A stretch of 64,000 nucleotides of DNA from Urechis unicinctus (lineage: Eukaryota > Annelida > Polychaeta > Xenopneusta > Urechidae). The stretch lies in NCBI GenBank assembly GCA_034190875.2, contig CM067354.1, positions 7,833,795-7,897,794 on the forward strand. The letters are read 5' to 3'. The notes under the pieces were generated by a model. That model worked only from the letters and a program-made list of their open reading frames with translations, ran no database searches and had not been told where the DNA came from. Position numbers and translations under genes: made by a program. The first letter of the stretch is position 1, and every line of letters starts with the position of its first letter. Positions 25,220 to 39,616 of the stretch are shown piece after piece.

Positions 25220-28200
25220 CCAGTTAATGAATTGCATTTAAAGAATTACCATTCGAGGGGAAAAGGCTACTCTGATGAAGAAGACAGTATCCCATATATT
25301 GCACATTGACATTTACTGGTGGCAGGCATGTTGTCGAATAAGCCAATACCCCTTCAGCCTCACAGATACCCGCCACATTTTATGAAGGAAGCTGTTGTTA
25401 CTATTGAGTAGTCCCTCCATCTCACAATAGATACTCAATGAATGGTCATGTGATAAGGCTCATGAGAGGTGAACGAGATTGCAGGATTAGGCCAGGCTAA
25501 GATAAAGGGGCATAGGGACGGCCAGAGGCACGGAACGAGCGAAAAGTATAATCCGAGATGTGAGGGTGTGAGGTCAGAGATGAATGACATTCAGCGAGAG
25601 AGCCCTGTACACAAAGGTAGGCATATGTCTAAAGGCATTTCTGTAGTATCTACAATAGAATAAAATAGAATAACATATTGAAGATAGATTACATCAAGGT
25701 CTGGTTGAGGATAAGTGAAGAGCTAAGAGTAATGGTCAGATATATAAAGACAGTTCGTTTGCAAAATAACCATGTAATGCCGTGTGTTCTGTTTTCGTCT
25801 ATAAAATCAGATATAACTCCGTCCCCTATCACTTCTCATTATAACGTAGCTTATCAATAGAAAACACGCACGGAGGATTCTCTAGAGGCTTGTGATTTAA
25901 TTAATTTAATTAATAATTCGGTGCTATTGTTGCCAGGTCCAAGTTTTATCGGTACAAATATGTATATGATTCAGAATACCATTTTGCTTGTCAACCTGGA
26001 CAAATACACCAGATACAAAGTCTAGCACGCAACGATGAAAAAACCAGGCGGTGGGAAAACTTTATACCAGTAAGTCACACTATTTCCAATAGTCTCTGTA
26101 GTTGTCTAGTCAAGTTAGCGATGTGGCAGCTTATTGATGATAAAATATTACTGATGGTTACGTATGCTGTCACTAAGGTTTATGTAAGTCGGTGATAAGA
26201 AGTTATATACAGTATCCAGCGGACAAAATGTGTATTGTGGTGCATGTCATTAAGCTTGCTGGTCTACCAGATTGATAATACGATGATTTCCATCTTATAA
26301 TTACAACATCTAACTTAGAGCTGTCGATTACTGAAGTGCTACTGCACAATGGAGACATAGAGACGGTGATGGTACCACATTAAATCAAATTTTACATTTG
26401 CTAACAAACCGGAATATTTGCATAACCTATCGAATAAGATTTAGTTTAAAAAGTCAGGGAAGCATTGGATATTTGATTAATATGAATTTATGGGACGAGG
26501 AAGCTGATGCTACACCGAATAAGTCGCTGGAGGGAAAACAAAACTAAACAATATATTAGACTTTGAATTTTGAAGATCAGAGACTCTTTACACTCAAGAG
26601 GCGCGCAGATAAATTTAGTTGAATTACACAATTTAAAATCCATGCATACCATGCACATTTTGTATTTGACTTTTGCGTTTTCTCTTTATAATAGCAGAGT
26701 CACTGGACGAAACTGATTCAGTATTTCCTCATATGGTGTCAAGCATATCATTACAGGGCGAGTTGTGTTTGTCGCATGTCACAAGTAGACTGGTAACACG
26801 GAGCACGTTCACTCTTGCAATGTTTGGGTGTACATCCCTCTAGTACCTATATATCACCAATTCCAGATGTAAGACTTGAATGCGACTCCTTTGGAAATTG
26901 AAAAACACTCGAATTTTAGAATTAAGTATCAGATGTTAACATCATTGGATGGTTGCCGGAAGTGGTGGTTAATACTGTTGTTTTTTATGTTTCAGACCTA
27001 AACTCATATGGTGTAATACTTACGGCGCCCATGCTCATAAATGGGTCGTTGAAACCCATCAAGACTGTATGGTGAATGGCTGCAATAATAACATTAAAAG
27101 TACAAATCAGTGCGCTGCAGCTGCTCCTTTTTATATCATTTTAATGAGCATCAGCAATAAATGACCTAGAATACTGTTTTAGTCAGACATTATTTAGTCG
27201 TTGCAGTTTTCGTCAACATGTAACATTGCGGAAACCTCCGTTTGCCAAATTTCTTATTGCTTATTTGACTAACATTCCATTAAGAATGTGATTCATGCAC
27301 AAGTTTAATTGAGCTTATATGAAGAGAAACATTGCAAAATGCATGACTTGCAGCAGTAATGGGTGCAATGGCAAACAATCACTGGTCAATTCGACAAAAT
27401 TCCTGCATTAAGAATTATGGCGAAGATCATACTATAACTGACAATGAATGCGAGAATGAGTTCGACCTATCCTCACGTTGAATATTGTTACACGATGAAT
27501 AGATTAAGTCTATATCACGACAATTTGCATAATTAGCAATGATCACATGACTTAATGCCGTATATTATCGGTATGAGAAAATGTAGACCTGAGTGATTGA
27601 GACGAACTAACTATGAACAGAATATATATCATAATTACATTGCGTGACATGGAATATGGGGACACTAATGGGATAATGTCTGCTTTACAAACCTCATTTT
27701 GAGTGACGCAATTTTGTCTGCTCAGTACAAAAACTGACAGCAAGTAAGCTCGTTCACATCAAATGGCCATCTTCCTTCCCGTAAGCTAAACATTTGTATA
27801 TAGTCAGAACCGCCTAAATGGATTATGGCAAATGATTGATACACACGATTGGGTCACTATGCCACGGTTAGGTCACTTTACCGTTTCGTCAATTTCACCC
27901 ATCAGTTCAAAACCAGTCTTTTTAGATTCAGGAACCAGATACTGATATCATATTCTACAGCCAGAGGTTTTATTTGGGGGTTTGATACTTGCGGAGTAAG
28001 CAAGTTTTACTTAGCCTAATATAGCCGTGGTTAGTGGTTACACAGTCGGTGTGAATCGCAGGTGTATTGATTTTCGATTAACAATGCGAGCAATTTGCAG
28101 CTGGCTGCATTATGTGGCGCGGGGTGATAAGCAGCATCTTTGTAAATATTGTAAGGTGTCGACGCAGAAGAAGATACGTCACATCCTCGCAAGTAAACGT

Positions 28201-29025
28201 CTAGCCTCATTCGCGCGTTTGTAATAGGCTACGTTACACAAAGGGTTAGGAATCATTAACATACATATTTGTTACACCGGGACAATTGCGCACTGCTGTG
28301 AACGGACGATTATCAGAGTTTTAAAAGTGAAAAAATAACCGTATGCAGCAAATATGTTATGAATGGACGTAGAGCAAATGTGATTAAGACAGGTTGCAAA
28401 CTGTAGCTGAAGGACTTATATCAAATAAATAGCCGTCCCATTACCCAGCAAATGTTATGTTGATATTTTCTTACCAGCGTCAAGGGCTGGCAATCAACTA
28501 GAACTAAGTTGATACATATATATTTACGACGTGTGAACTAACCTGCTGGATGACAATGTGACGCGTCGCGACTGATTCATGCACTGAAGGCTAAAATGTA
28601 AGTGCAAATAAATAAGAAATAACCGAACTACCCTAACCAGCAACATACTAATAGATAAATGTCTCATATACCGGAATTCAGGTATTTATTTAGATTCGTG
28701 AACACCCTTTATTTTCGTCTGACAAAAATCCACATTTGTCATTGACGGCGCATGGAACTGCATATAATTCCGTTAAAATCCCCAATTCATGACATTTATT
28801 GCATGTAACCGGTTTTCAGATGACAACGGGTTGGCAACAACGGGAGTATTTACATGTACAAGTGCTCCACTCGTATGGAAATATTGATGATTGTACAACG
28901 CTACCCTATTAAGTAAAAGCTGCTGCCAAACGCGACGGTAATGGTCACATTCGAACTTGTATTACACTGTTTGTATCAGTATTGTAGATAACGGTAGTGT
29001 TGCAGTGATATATATGTTGTGAACA

Positions 29026-29029
29026 TATA

Positions 29030-29070
<41 letters not shown>

Positions 29071-29287
29071 TAGATATAGAGAGATATAGATAGAGATATA
29101 TATATATAGATATATAGAGGGGGATATATATATAAATAGATATATATACACACACACACACATATATATATATTAATTTATATATATTTATATGTTTATA
29201 CATATAAATATATATATATACATGTATATATATATATTTATATATATTGTATTTGGTATATTTATATTTATAATTTATATTTATAAC

Positions 29288-29356
<69 letters not shown>
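29026..29356. repeat. (TA)n-rich compound microsatellite in copy B
   Basis: Runs of TATATA with GATA, CACACA and TTTATA variants, then a pure (TA)n core at 29,294-29,354. Flanks match those of the (GT)n tract in copy C at 43,598-43,846. Confidence 0.96.
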
Positions 29357-29364
<8 letters not shown>

Positions 29365-29800
29365 TCAAAGTTATTTGACAAAAAATAGCTAAACTGAATG
29401 ACGTATATTCCATGTGCTTCTTCATAAGCGCAACCTCTGTCTTGGTCATTATATAATACCTTGCATATGTCTTAAAGATAGACATGGCTAAGTTATATCT
29501 GATTGCGCTACAGCTTAGGCTGTCTGGTGGATATGGATGTGATACGGCAACAACGCGTTTGTCGTCTAAACATCGATTGTCGGGAGTTGCCACTCCTTCT
29601 TGTGTGCATACCATAGCGGGGGTTGCATCACCTGTGAAAGCTACCTAAAATGCATGCATTAATGCAATCACAACGGGGATCATTTTCAAACACTCTCGCA
29701 CATTCCGCACAGACCAAAAAACACCTTCAAGTTTTGGATTTATAAAGGTTTAACTCCTGCCTAACTAATAGAGATTTCGAATAGATAGTGGCAGCCATGA

Positions 29801-30146
29801 CAATCGGTATGTCACGAATTGCAAGGTTTTGGTTACACCAGCCTGGAAAGAGAAACCTTATAAATCAAAGTTGACGTTAAATGTATCCAATCGATGAAAA
29901 ATTACAAATATGTTTTCAATCAAAAGATATGACATCACATTACATCCCTCTATCTGACCTTTGACAATGGGATAATGACAGCATTGGCATTCGGTATGTC
30001 ACGAATTGCAAGGTTTTGGCCACACCATCCTATAGAGAGCATTTAAAGCAACGTTGTTGTTAATTGTATCAAATTGATGTAAAATTACAAAGATGTTTTT
30101 AATCAAGAACATGAAACATCCCATTACATCCATATATCTGACCTTA
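29801..30146. repeat. Pair of ~160-bp tandem repeats, 187-bp period
   Basis: Copies at 29,801-29,963 and 29,988-30,146 share TCGGTATGTCACGAATTGCA, AGGTTTTGG, AAAATTACAAA and the end block TTACATCC...TATCTGACCTT. They are about 80 percent identical and separated by about 24 bases. No coding signal. Confidence 0.9.
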
Positions 30147-31519
30147 GAAAATCGTATCTTAGCTAGTAAGCAGATTCAGTACAGCAATGTCAGTTGCCTC
30201 ACCGGCCTGGATTCCTGTGTAAGAAATAGTAGAGGAATTTGTAGAGGCTCCTTTAATAATCCCATTCGCAAAACAGTAAAGTAAGCATCATGATTCTGAG
30301 TACAAACAGGGCATATAATCATTTCCTTTTGCATGCACTCGTGCATTAAAATTTTTCAATCTGTTTCCCTAAAGCTTTGTCAACGCCAGATCCAATTAAA
30401 ATACACTATTTTCATCGTGCCTTGAGCTGTGTAGCAAAATATATCTCATTGTAAGCTACACAATTTGTAACAACTGCAAGATGCTAAACATCAATCCGAC
30501 TGTCTTCCGGGAATTATATTCTATCCAATATCATGCTTTTGGAAAGAATTAAATCCCACTCTCCCTTCCTTCCTTCCGCTATAGACAGAAGACTCAACAT
30601 TACATCCTTCTCGCCATGGAAGGGTTATCCCATCGATATAACCATGGTCTCAAACCTCACGTTGTGTTTGATTATCACTTTATCTTCATCACGACAGGTG
30701 GAATTAAGATGAGGGCATCGATCAAGTGAGGCCGACATGGACTACATTGCATCCTCACAATGACTATCAGAAGTGCAACCCCAAGCTGTGATACATGTGA
30801 TACAACGAGCTATACCATAAGGCCTCCGTTGGGAGTAATATGTACTTAAGTATCTATTTCATTTATCTTAAGGATATTCTTTGTGAGAAAATTGCACAGT
30901 CATGCATTATTAATTGAAATAAGAATAAACACATCTAATAGCAACGCAATTGTATTTACAAAGCATTGGTCATATAAATCATAATTCCTTAATTACTAGA
31001 ATTAGTGCGGGACATATGCAGATAACCACTACTTGAATCAAGCTATTTGAATATATATACTTAAAAATATATTAACGGAGGTAGTTTATGATCATCAGAT
31101 GTGTATCGAAGCTTATTCTCATGTTTTTCTTTGTATTACCCTTAGTGCTAACATTGCCAAGCTAATGCTTGTGAACGAGTGAATCAAATCTGCTTATTCT
31201 GATTAACTGTAACCATAAGTCAAAAGTTAAAGTGTACTTTTGTTCCGCTAGTTAACGGATACATGCATGTATCCCTCCGTCATACTAGATTTCTATATTC
31301 TATTAATACGCATCGATGCCTCGAAGATTTTATCATATTATTTCATGACAGGTTAGTAAACCAACAAGCAGCACTGGCAGAAACCGCTCCGGCTACAAGC
31401 AAAGAATGGCACAATTGGCTACCTGAAGCATTGTCAGGTATCTTATCGATACACCCATTTGTTAGCTGTCTGCTTCTTAGCGAGATTTTGCTTGAACGAA
31501 CACTGCCAATATGTTAGTA
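30147..31519. other. No definite gene; one exon-like patch
   Basis: Mostly A+T-rich DNA without recognisable features between copies B and C. The only coding-like patch is at 31,352-31,437, listed separately. Confidence 0.45.
31352..31437 (+). other. Exon-like patch, unrecognised
   Basis: This 86-base stretch is preceded by TTTCATGACAG and followed by GTATCT. One frame reads LVNQQAALAETAPATSKEWH followed by NWLPEALS, with higher G+C than its flanks. The composition looks like real protein, but no partner exon was found nearby and I do not recognise it. It may be an isolated relic of a mobile-element gene, or chance. Confidence 0.25.
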
Positions 31520-34500
31520 TTCATATATTAATCATTCATACTTAATATTCCGACCCTCGACACTGCACCCTCGTAAATGTTCCGACCGTCGATCAAACAG
31601 AAATGGAGAAGTCGATAAAATAAATAGATTCTGTGCCTGTACCGTGGTGTTTTCCGTCAATCATAGAACACAGTTACAGATGTTGGACACCATTGCCATT
31701 TGCTCGCAAATCTTAATAGGTTATATTCGTCACTAGAGGTGCTTCTGTTGCATATGGCTGTTGCATTGACCATGTACAGCTCGGACAAAACAGAGAAGAG
31801 TCGACGCCATTTATATGCAACTGGTTTGTCCATAACGACATATTTATCTCCAAACCATTATATTGTTTAAACTAATATACACCGCCAGAGTATGAGGGGA
31901 TCGCTGTTAAGCTCATTTCCTCATTCAGTTAAATGTCTACCTGCCGGGTGCATTTATGTGACATTTATATTGGCGATTGCGGCGGTTTTTATAAAAGATA
32001 TCATCATAACAAATGTTTTCGTCTTCAACGAACGCGCTTGTTCGGACAATGCCCTCTCGCATCAAGCATATAACTGTAACAACCCATTCCCAAACCTCCA
32101 ACCTCGATGCAGCACAGTAATGTTGCAGACCCCCAGAACGTTGCTTTCGTGATGATCACATGATATATCCCACGATTTCAAAGGTTCATATTGCCTATTT
32201 GTACGCTTCAGTGTGTCTTATTCTCAGCTGGTCAGATGGTGTGATGCAAAATTTAATACAACAAGAAGGAATATCAGTTGCGATTTCAGCGATGGTCTTA
32301 TGTTGGGAAGCCCAGCGTTATGAACGTCAAGTTCTCCGTGTGGCTGTACAGCACATATCTCCTCAGTTGATCCTCTATCAATAGAAATGTGGATTGCATA
32401 TAATGTGACTGGCTGTTTCTGACTTCAAAGTTAACGCTCTTACTTGACTCGTGTATCAACACTTTCAGCCTTTAGCAAGTCTTCTATTATTAAGTGGGGC
32501 AATCTTACGCTGAGAGTACTTCACTGTCCACTGCCACATTATATGGCCCTATCTTTGTGGTTTGTATTGTTTGCAATTGTATTTGGATTCAGATACCCAT
32601 TGTTTTTTTCTAAGACACAAAATTGCCAGGTTGGCAAGGTTGTACTTCCTTGTAGCAATGTTGAATTCGAACATGCTGATAAATTCCTGCTGTGTCGCCC
32701 CGAATAACGTATCGCAACTATTAAATTAGTAGGAAATTTTGAGTGAAGCATCAATACAAGTAAGCATTTAGATGCAACATTAGTTGATGGCTAGACCTGG
32801 ACTAAGTTGCATGCTGAATGTAACATATTTGTTTGTCTCAACATTTCTTGATATTTACAAGACCCAAGCTGTGATATATATTCAAACGAAAACAGTGATT
32901 ACTTGCTAACAAGTTTAGATGCCACTTTGATGGTGCACTATGTTATTATTTCAATGGTGATAACCAGTTTTGCGACAAGCTTAAGTTGTACTGAGGATCA
33001 GTAACAAATTAAAGCAAAACCTTCCAGAAGACCGGGATTAGAGTATCTCCTAGACAGAATTGTCTCAGAGGAGGGCCATTTCCCATAAACAGCTGCAGGT
33101 CAAAACAACGTGATACATTTTGTTAGCAGGGATGTGGATCGTTTCAAAGCTTGAACGAGGATAAGTTCTGTTTAGATACTAATTTTATTGATTGGACCTG
33201 TGTTCATATATATATAAACTAGCTCAATTTTGTTCTAGGTTAGTTGAATGAGTGCAATTTCTAATTAAATAAGCATTGTTTATATCCGCTGCTGACGACC
33301 ACTGATGCAATAAATATTCCGGTGCACATAAAATTGTGCACAATTGTTATATCTTTGTCATAAATCATTCATTTACTAGGCATGTGTATTATATTGACTC
33401 AAAGTGGTCCATTTGTCGTTTATTTGATTATGCTTGACAAGAATACTAAATCAAAACAAAAATCCCTGGTGCTCTTTATAAAGCGACAATACTAGTTGTC
33501 TTTCAAAAAGTACACTGTAGGAGGAAGTATGTACAAATGCAAAGCGATTTAACTTGCTGAGGACCGTTTACTACTGCAAGCTGTATATCACTACATACAA
33601 ATATGGACAACTTGTATCAAATCAACATATTACAGGGTTTTCATTCAGATGACTCGGGTGCAACATATCATGGCATATCCTAATTGCTCAAAAAACTGCA
33701 TTAAAAATGTCGAAAAGCGTCCGTTGGAAGCTATGGCATGTTTCTGCAAGTCCCTGTATGATATGTTTTGGCAAAAGGCGATACTGAATACAACGGAATT
33801 TAAGGAGCTACAGCTAGAGCAAAATGGTATAAGATGGATAAATAACCGCGTCCTATGCACCCTTAAATCATTTTTTCTCATTAAAAAAAAATTAATCATA
33901 GAAGATGGCAAACAGCAAACAAAAAGTATTCTCCTGAATCTACAGTATTTCTGATTTTAAGTGCTATAGAACAAAGGTTGCACAGCGAAATTAGGCTAGC
34001 CCCATTGCTACAGAAAATAGAAGCTGGGGCTATTATCAAAAGCAGCAAAAATACACGTGTAGGCAATGAGGAAACTGTTCTGCAAAAGCCTATGTCAAAC
34101 GATATATTTTGGCTACCTAATATTTTGCTAATTCCAGGATTGATATTGTATCATACGTCACCCACTTGTCTATTCTAGAGAGATTACATATCAGGAGCGA
34201 TAACATAGACCGACGACAAGAATAGAGTACACTGTATATCGAGACCAAACCCCTTCTGTAATTATCTCGACACGATATCATGACAGAGGATGCAATAGCA
34301 TGGTGTTTGATGTGAATTAACAACGCAATTTCCGATATATCAGACTGCCAACGCAATGTTAAGCTATTTAACAAAGACTTTTGAATTGAGAACCAGAAAA
34401 GCATCTGATTCAAACTCAATATACAACGCCAAAACTGAAATATCGATGATTATTTAGCAGGTGTATACGTTATGACAGTGGTCAGCCTTTTCGTTAATGC

Positions 34501-37500
34501 AATGAACGAAAATGAGGAAAAATGACTAAGGTTAGTTAGGTAATCAACTCGCACCTCTCAAGTTGACGGTGACGACCACCTAAAATGACAACAGTGCATT
34601 CCTGATCAATAAAGTGGCATAACTATTTTGATAATAATGCAAACACTTGGAACCCTGAATAAACGTATGCTTAGATTAATGCGTTCAATGTGAGGTTCTT
34701 GCATGTCAGATTCTCGTTTCAAGCTAGGCTAGATGATCGATGCAAATTGTGTCAATCACGAATAACTAATTCTGTCTACATCTAATTATCGTTAAATGGA
34801 ATAATCACGGGTAAATATCCTACATTTAGAACTGAAATAAAAGTACATTAGGGATTGATTGGTAATGGCGATACACGATTGCAATTGATCAGGGTTGTTT
34901 GTTTAAGAAAATCATCAGCGTAACATACGCGACGAACATTGACCTCTAATGATGGACACAGGAACAATTGATGACATCATTGCTGATGTTTATTACCCAA
35001 TATTGACACAACTTTGTGCAGGTGATATTCCAGTTTTGTGCTAATATTTTTGTCACATTGTTGCATTTGACTCTTATGCAGATGTCAACTGCTTGAGCGT
35101 TGAAGTAATAATAGTGTCAGTGTAAAATTGTGAGTATTATAAGCCAATAATACTGTTTGTAATATTCAACATATCAGGGCTGTTAATGCGTGCTGGCGAG
35201 TTAGGAGCCTTTTGCACAGTGAGTAAAACTGCTAAGAGCTGAAAGGACTCTTGTGAGCCATTCATCAATTAACGAATTATAGAAGTTTTCTTTGCTATAA
35301 AACGTTTGATAATGAAAGGATCGACGGTATGCAACTAATAGGCCGATCAATCACGGCTGCGCACACACGTTCCCCTTATATTTGTAATTCCCAAGCACTA
35401 CCGCAACACTACTGTGTGTTTGTACGCAAGCTACTTACAAGATATCCTACGAATTGTTTGTGGTAAGAGCCACCGTGTGATTTAATTTTTAGTTTGCTGC
35501 GTGACCGTTTTCATGTGTCATAGATAATCTGATAATGTTAAAGAGTATCGCGGTTCAAGCGTGAATCAGAAGCAATGGAAATAAATGGGTTTCAATCAGC
35601 AACATGGAGCATCATGAGTGGGAAGAGATCACCTATATGCCAGTATATTAATCGAATGTTAATGGGATAGTATGAGGATATTTGCACTGGGGCGCTGGTC
35701 TTAAGTCCCTTTCATGCATTGGATGCGAGCCCTACAGCTAAATGACGCTTGTTCGGCTTTGCTACACAAATATGACAAACACTGCCGTGTGTGTGTGACG
35801 TGCGCGCGAACACATGCGTTAACATCTTCGATTACAGCGTATGCTCTTATCTCTATTCGTTTGACCTCTTGATTAATCAGTGCCAGTTAAAATGATGTTG
35901 TCCATGTCATTCAAACAGCATGACAGTCGCCTACGTCCTTCACAAGAATACAACATGATGTTCCCAGAAATACATCGATAAGCACATGCGAAAAAAGCAT
36001 AGTTCGCTGATAGCAATGACCAAGATCACAAGCGATGCCCGGGCATTATATGCATAATAAATGGGTTGTAAAGCTTTTGGAGCACATGTCAGTCAAAGAC
36101 GTTCCTAGTTTATGTACTGAAGCTGTTTGTGGTTAACGGATACTTGTCATTTGGCTCATATAATTTACTGACAGTCTATGTAGGCAGTTATTTTGTGTGG
36201 ACATGTTTACGATTATGTTGCATCACGTTTCCAGAAAACGTGTTAGGTGTAGCAGCATGTTCAAACCAACCAAACAAACAGAAATAAACTTGCATGACTC
36301 TATTTAACCTCACGGTGGAGCATTAGTTCAATACTTCACAAAGCCCTTACGTTGTAATACTCTGAAAAAGCTTAGGGTGGCTGTAAGTTTTGAAGTCTGG
36401 CAATCAAGTTCACAGACTTAGTAACAACGATAAAGGTGAACAATGCAACATGCAGATATATTCATAGTAACTCTAGAAAGCATCTTTGAGTAATCAAGGT
36501 ACCCAGTGTCCAAGCTATGTACCCAAATGACGTGTGCATTTGTATAACAACCCTCGAGTGGTCGAATTATGCATGCTTGACATCGTTTCCCATATATGCA
36601 ATTATTGGATCGTGATAAAATACCCGGTAAATGTTCTTCGCCTGTCATGCCGTCGTCAAATGTTATCGCCAAGTATTGCGACAGACCGCAACAATATTCA
36701 AAAAGGCAGAGTGTCCACCTGCCACCTCCACTTCATACTGTAAAATAACCAAGGTTATGCAAATGTAGAAGGTCAACAATGCATTGATTTAGACAATATG
36801 AAATACTATTTATTTGAGAACGTATACGTAGATTGCATTTACAAGCAAAAATGATATTGTCAAGTGATAGTTTAGCATATTGCAAAAATATCAATGTCGG
36901 TTGACATACACGCAATCGAACAACGTTAACTTCAGATGATGACATGAAACAGATGTGTATATGCGAGGATCAAAGTACGACCATAATGTAGTACCGCTAA
37001 CGCCTGCTCTATGTGAACATATAGGTAATCAGTCCATTATGTGAAGCAGAACATCATCTGCTCTGTTACTTGTAATCACAGCTTCAATATCAGCTTCGTT
37101 AGTCCACGCACATTACATCAGCTTCAGCGTCAAACCCATATGCTGTTACTAAACATCTGTAGAGGACTACTGATGTGAACTCTCCCCGAATGTTATGAGC
37201 TAAAGTCAAAATTGTTACATGTCTTTGAGCTGGATGAGGAAGAACAGTGTAATGGGAGTGCTTCTGAAGCAACATGTGTACTGAAGAGATCTGCTAGTAG
37301 TATTGCCAAGCGGAATTTCTGATATACCCAGTCACAAATGACGATTGTTCAGCAACACAACAGATAACTATTTATCATTTGTAAGATGCACCGCATTATT
37401 TCTGCAACCATGACATTCAACGGCTGCGACAATAAGTCAAATACTTCAGTATAGTTCGCAACGCAAAATTGCGACGAAAATATAAAAACATTATCCTTGA

Positions 37501-39428
37501 TATAGCTTTTGTCGTACACTGTGCCAAGGCATCAAGGTATAATGTGCCGAGTTACTGAAAGGCATTTGTAAAAATGAATTCATAAATACATATTTTTCCG
37601 ACTTTTTTTTATTAACCAGTCGGCTTGGATGTTTTCATCTATGGATATTGTGTTAAGAATAATAATATTGTTTATGTGGCGCGCGTTCTGCTTTGCTTGT
37701 AGTTTGTTGTGCTGCTTGCATGAACATATATACGTCTGGTCTGCAGTTATGGGATGGATACGTTTCGCTACTTTTAGTATTCATGAAGGTCGTGGAAAGC
37801 CATATATAATTATATCATACAGTTATGTATATCATTGCATATTTGCGCATATAGGCTATGGAGCAGAACGACAACATCAGGTTATGTTCTCATTTCCTTA
37901 TATATAAAATCATGCCATTAATCAATGCAGACGAACTTCCATATAACGCTGCATCCAATATGTTCCTGTGGCTTATCAATGCCACAACACATGTTACACC
38001 GATTGCAATATGTAATTAGGTACGCGTATGTACATCATTAGCCTTAAAATAAACGAGCGCACCGAGCCCAAGTCTATTAAATGAAACATATTTACATTCA
38101 TTACTAACTTACGAATTCATCAGCCAGACGCGTGGAACGTATCTCAATGAATTCAGAGTATCTAGATCATAGGGTATAGTTTTGCGGAATTGTGGGTTAA
38201 TCGGCACAGTGTAATTTTCAGGTGGTTCTGTTAATAAATGGATGATATAATTCCAACGAGCCCCATAATGTCTCATAACCTGAATCCCCAATGTCGGTAA
38301 CCTCTGTCTGGATAAAAGTACAGCACCGTTCAGACATTTTGGCGATTTACAGCAAATGCGTTAAAGATAATGCCGTCAAGTTGCATCTAACCATGTAGAC
38401 CATAGCATAGTGATGAACGAGTTATATAATCCACCTGTAATGATCACACTTAATTATTCCACCAGGTTGTAATGCTTCACAGTATGCAGGACACAACTGA
38501 GTTAATCGTACCATATTCATGCTACATTACTCACATGATTGGTAAGCTAAATGTCCTGTGCAAGCGCGTGTCAGCATAGAGGTGATGCAGCCACATCTGT
38601 ACTTAAGAAGTTCAAGGTGCAGTGGAAATCACAAACTTCTTATTCATACAGACAATGGTATTAGCACAAGCAAATAAATGGGCACCAGCCGCATTCTTAC
38701 TTATTGGATATTATCTCAGGACAACCAAATACGCACATTAGTTATAATATTCACATTAGTAGCATTAATCACAATTATGTCGTCAGTTATATAACTGCAT
38801 CATACAAATGGATTATTCGATGAAAAATGAACGTTGCTGTAACGCTTTACGAGCACAAATTAGTCGTCAAGCTTGATTTCATGTCATTGTAATGCTGTGC
38901 ATTCAATTCCGTGTCGTGTGCAGTTCTGATGGTCGCTTGTGTAACTGGCTGAATAGTACAACCTATCTGTCGTTTTCTAATTATGAATAGATCAACGGTA
39001 TGCTTTGATTTATACTGTAATCACCATGCTGTCTAAGGAACCGCTTAAAGGCAGTACTTAAGAATCCTAAATCCAGTTGATGCTAATAGCATCAATAGAA
39101 CTATGTTGTTTCCGGCTATTTGATATTATCGGTCATTATAACATGCGGCCAACCTGCAGGTATCTTTATGTTGCAGCGACAGAATTTCCACGCGGCGTAA
39201 CCTAGAACTATATATCCCTCTATGACAGTGATACACCAGCAAATTAATACTGGTTGACGATCTCAGTAAAACAATATGCATCGGTTGACAAGATGGGACA
39301 GGGGTCGGTATATAAATGCAGCAGATCAAGGCGTTGTTTTAGGAAATTCGAGGGGGTGCAATATTTTCAGAGAGCATATACAAGTTGCTTAAATAACATA
39401 CATGCATGCATAAATGCATACATACAAT

Positions 39429-39616
<188 letters not shown>

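Larger units (their letters stand above)
19080..29680 (+). repeat. Large diverged repeat, copy B
   Basis: This aligns directly and in order with copy C and inversely with copy A. B-to-C anchors: 20,440-20,620 with 31,540-31,680; 21,060-21,140 with 32,060-32,140; 22,290-22,430 with 33,460-33,600; 23,570-23,700 with 34,665-34,800; 24,480-24,610 with 39,975-40,110; 24,840-25,220 with 40,590-40,800; 25,300-25,560 with 41,390-41,630; 27,640-27,720 with 42,855-42,920; 28,020-28,250 with 43,240-43,470; 29,520-29,680 with 43,915-44,070. B lacks about 4 kb present in C between 35,700 and 39,900. No intact gene is seen. A transposase-like relic lies at 19,924-20,525 and a microsatellite at 29,026-29,356. 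Confidence 0.87.

Noticed and set aside
25640..25675. AATAGAATAAAATAGAATAA resembling the LINE tail
   Set aside because: The related stretch is present at the same place in copy C (about 41,725) without any LINE sequence beside it, so it belongs to the large repeat.
33649..33954. 101-codon plus-strand frame in copy C
   Set aside because: The homologous stretch in copy B (about 22,540-22,800) has indels and stops and shows no frame conservation.
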